Below, one piece after another: positions 62,995 through 64,000 of a DNA stretch of 64,000 nt. Location of the stretch: NCBI GenBank assembly GCA_044445965.1, contig JBIOEJ010000011.1, positions 1-64,000 on the forward strand. Reading direction: 5' to 3'. Positions within the stretch are counted from its first letter, which is position 1, and every line of letters begins with the position of its first letter. The position numbers and the translations under genes were made by a program. The stretch comes from GAS188 sp044445965 (GTDB lineage Bacteria; Pseudomonadota; Alphaproteobacteria; Rhizobiales; Beijerinckiaceae). Under the pieces are notes generated by a model. It was not told the origin of the DNA. It saw only the letters and a program-made list of their open reading frames with translations, and searched no databases.

Positions 62995-63420
62995 GCCGAC
63001 CTCGTCCTTTCCATTCTCGAGCGCCTGGCGCGAGACGCCGTCCGTTCCCACCGGCGGGATTGTACCAGAGATCGGCTCCGCCGGGTTTGCGCCTGACGAA
63101 ACAATGCTTTGCGAGCCTTCCTCTTCCGTGCTTTGAGCCGGTCGCATAGCCTTGTTTTCGTGCCGGTGGTGGGCGCGGCCAACGACCGTCTGCGACGGGT
63201 CGGAAACGAGTCCCGGGAGGAGTTTGCCGCATTGGCAAGAGTTGGCCAGCCGCATTCGGTGGCCGCCGCGATATCGCCGGCGCGGGTTACGGCTTTTCGA
63301 AGAGAGCGCGTGCAGCCGGCGGACCGTCAGGGTGTCGCGAGGATGGCGGCGAAGCGCCGGCCTCGGGCGCGGCGCAGTTGCCGGACGCGCTCCGCTTCAT
63401 CACCATGCCTGCGGAGGTCG
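62995..63420. other. 426-nt divergent intergenic stretch
   Basis: Lies between the metallo-beta-lactamase gene (minus) and the LivG-type ATPase gene (plus). No convincing gene, RNA or repeat was seen; only shadow ORFs. It should contain promoters for both directions. Confidence 0.5.
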
Positions 63421-64000
63421 ATGCCGGCGATGCCCGATATCTTGACGATCGACGGCGTGTCGCTGAATTTCGGCGGCATTTCGGCGCTTGCGGAGGTCTC
63501 GGCTTCCGCCGAGCTCGGTAAGATCACCGCCATCATCGGGCCGAACGGAGCCGGCAAGACGAGCCTCTTCAATGTGATCTCCGGCTTCTACCGCCCGACG
63601 CAGGGCCGCGTCCTGTTCGACGGTGCGCAGCTGCTCTCGCATCCGGCAAGCGCGAGATCGCGGCTCGGCATCGCCCGCACCTTCCAGAACATCGCGCTGT
63701 TCTCCGGCATGACGGTGCTCGAGAACATCAAGCTCGGCGCGCATGCGGAGCTGCGCGCCAATCTCTTCTCCGCCGCTCTCTATCTCGGCTGGGCTCGGCA
63801 GGAAGAGACGCAGCTGACCAGGCGCATCGACGACGAACTCGTCGACATGCTCGATCTGCGCCCCGTCCGCGACCGCGCCGTCGCCGAGTTGCCCTACGGC
63901 TTGCAGAAACGTGTGGAGCTCGCGCGTGCTCTCGTGATGCGCCCGCGCTTGCTGCTGCTCGACGAGCCGGCCGCCGGCATGAATACCGCCGAGAAGGTCG
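63421..64000 (+). CDS. LivG-type ABC ATPase, cut by the window edge
   Basis: An open frame from the ATG at 63421 (GGAGG 4 nt before) runs off the window. Its 193 codons show LTIDGVSLNFGGISALAEVS, Walker A GPNGAGKTS (about 41-49), Q-loop RTFQNIALFSGMTVLEN, the LivG-type signature LPYGLQKRVELARAL and Walker B LLLLDEPAAGMN. It belongs to a second Liv-type transporter; remaining genes lie beyond the edge. An ATG at 63430 is an alternative start. Confidence 0.93.
   Translation, partial: MPAMPDILTIDGVSLNFGGISALAEVSASAELGKITAIIGPNGAGKTSLFNVISGFYRPTQGRVLFDGAQLLSHPASARSRLGIARTFQNIALFSGMTVLENIKLGAHAELRANLFSAALYLGWARQEETQLTRRIDDELVDMLDLRPVRDRAVAELPYGLQKRVELARALVMRPRLLLLDEPAAGMNTAEKV

Overview
The window is high-GC DNA from an alphaproteobacterium, most likely of the order Hyphomicrobiales (Rhizobiales). 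The grounds are a Rhizobiales-type palindromic repeat at 8071-8114, a nosRZDFYLX operon with nosX and a Tat-type nosZ, an Irr-like box, and the overall gene style. It reads as chromosomal: tRNA-Arg(ACG) and dusA sit among dense short operons with ATGA/GTGA overlaps. Several decayed gene fragments mark past recombination.

0-14.6 kb. A GAF sensor kinase/NarL-type regulator pair lies divergent to a RraA-like protein. A minus-strand operon follows: substrate-binding protein, two permeases, a fused double ATPase (dipeptide/opine type) and an ornithine-cyclodeaminase-family enzyme. Next come a DMT exporter, a TMADH/N-methylproline-demethylase-like flavoprotein translationally coupled to a metallo-beta-lactamase protein, and an orphan 5' fragment of an HMG-CoA lyase gene. 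The theme is uptake and catabolism of a nitrogenous, perhaps N-methylated, compound.

14.6-26.7 kb. A DUF6455-like protein, then the complete N2O reductase operon nosR-Z-D-F-Y-L-X, a DUF1858 protein, a Crp/Fnr regulator of the Dnr/NnrR kind, and nnrS. Two nearly identical TTG-N8-CAA sites lie ahead of nosR and nnrS. No nitrate, nitrite or NO reductase gene is in the window.

26.9-32.4 kb. An iron-uptake operon like ftrABCD (P19 protein, cupredoxin, polyferredoxin) lacks the FTR1 permease ftrC and follows an Irr-like palindrome. Then come a TDT-family transporter gene broken by an in-frame amber codon, dusA, and tRNA-Arg.

32.3-34.9 kb. A small island scar: a truncated serine recombinase whose stop codon lies inside tRNA-Arg, a secreted Asp-box protein, and a truncated monooxygenase-like ORF.

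34.9-48.3 kb. A neutral-lipid locus: patatin, phasin, two-domain fatty acyl-CoA reductase, lipase-like hydrolase, long-chain acyl-CoA ligase, GMC alcohol oxidase (frameshifted), aldehyde dehydrogenase, FFLEELY-motif protein, wax ester synthase/DGAT and a class III nucleotide cyclase. Together they could make wax esters, coat the granules, hydrolyse the esters and re-oxidise the alcohol to fatty acid. This is the most interesting system here.

48.5-64 kb. A Liv-type ABC operon ending in a GH127/DUF1680 glycosidase; two RND pump remnants joined back to back; a diguanylate cyclase; GST and NIPSNAP proteins; a CaiB/BaiF CoA-transferase with two MaoC-like proteins divergent to a LysR gene flanked by a perfect 20-bp inverted repeat; an alpha/beta hydrolase lacking its Ser nucleophile; a metallo-beta-lactamase protein; and the start of another LivG-type ATPase cut by the window edge.
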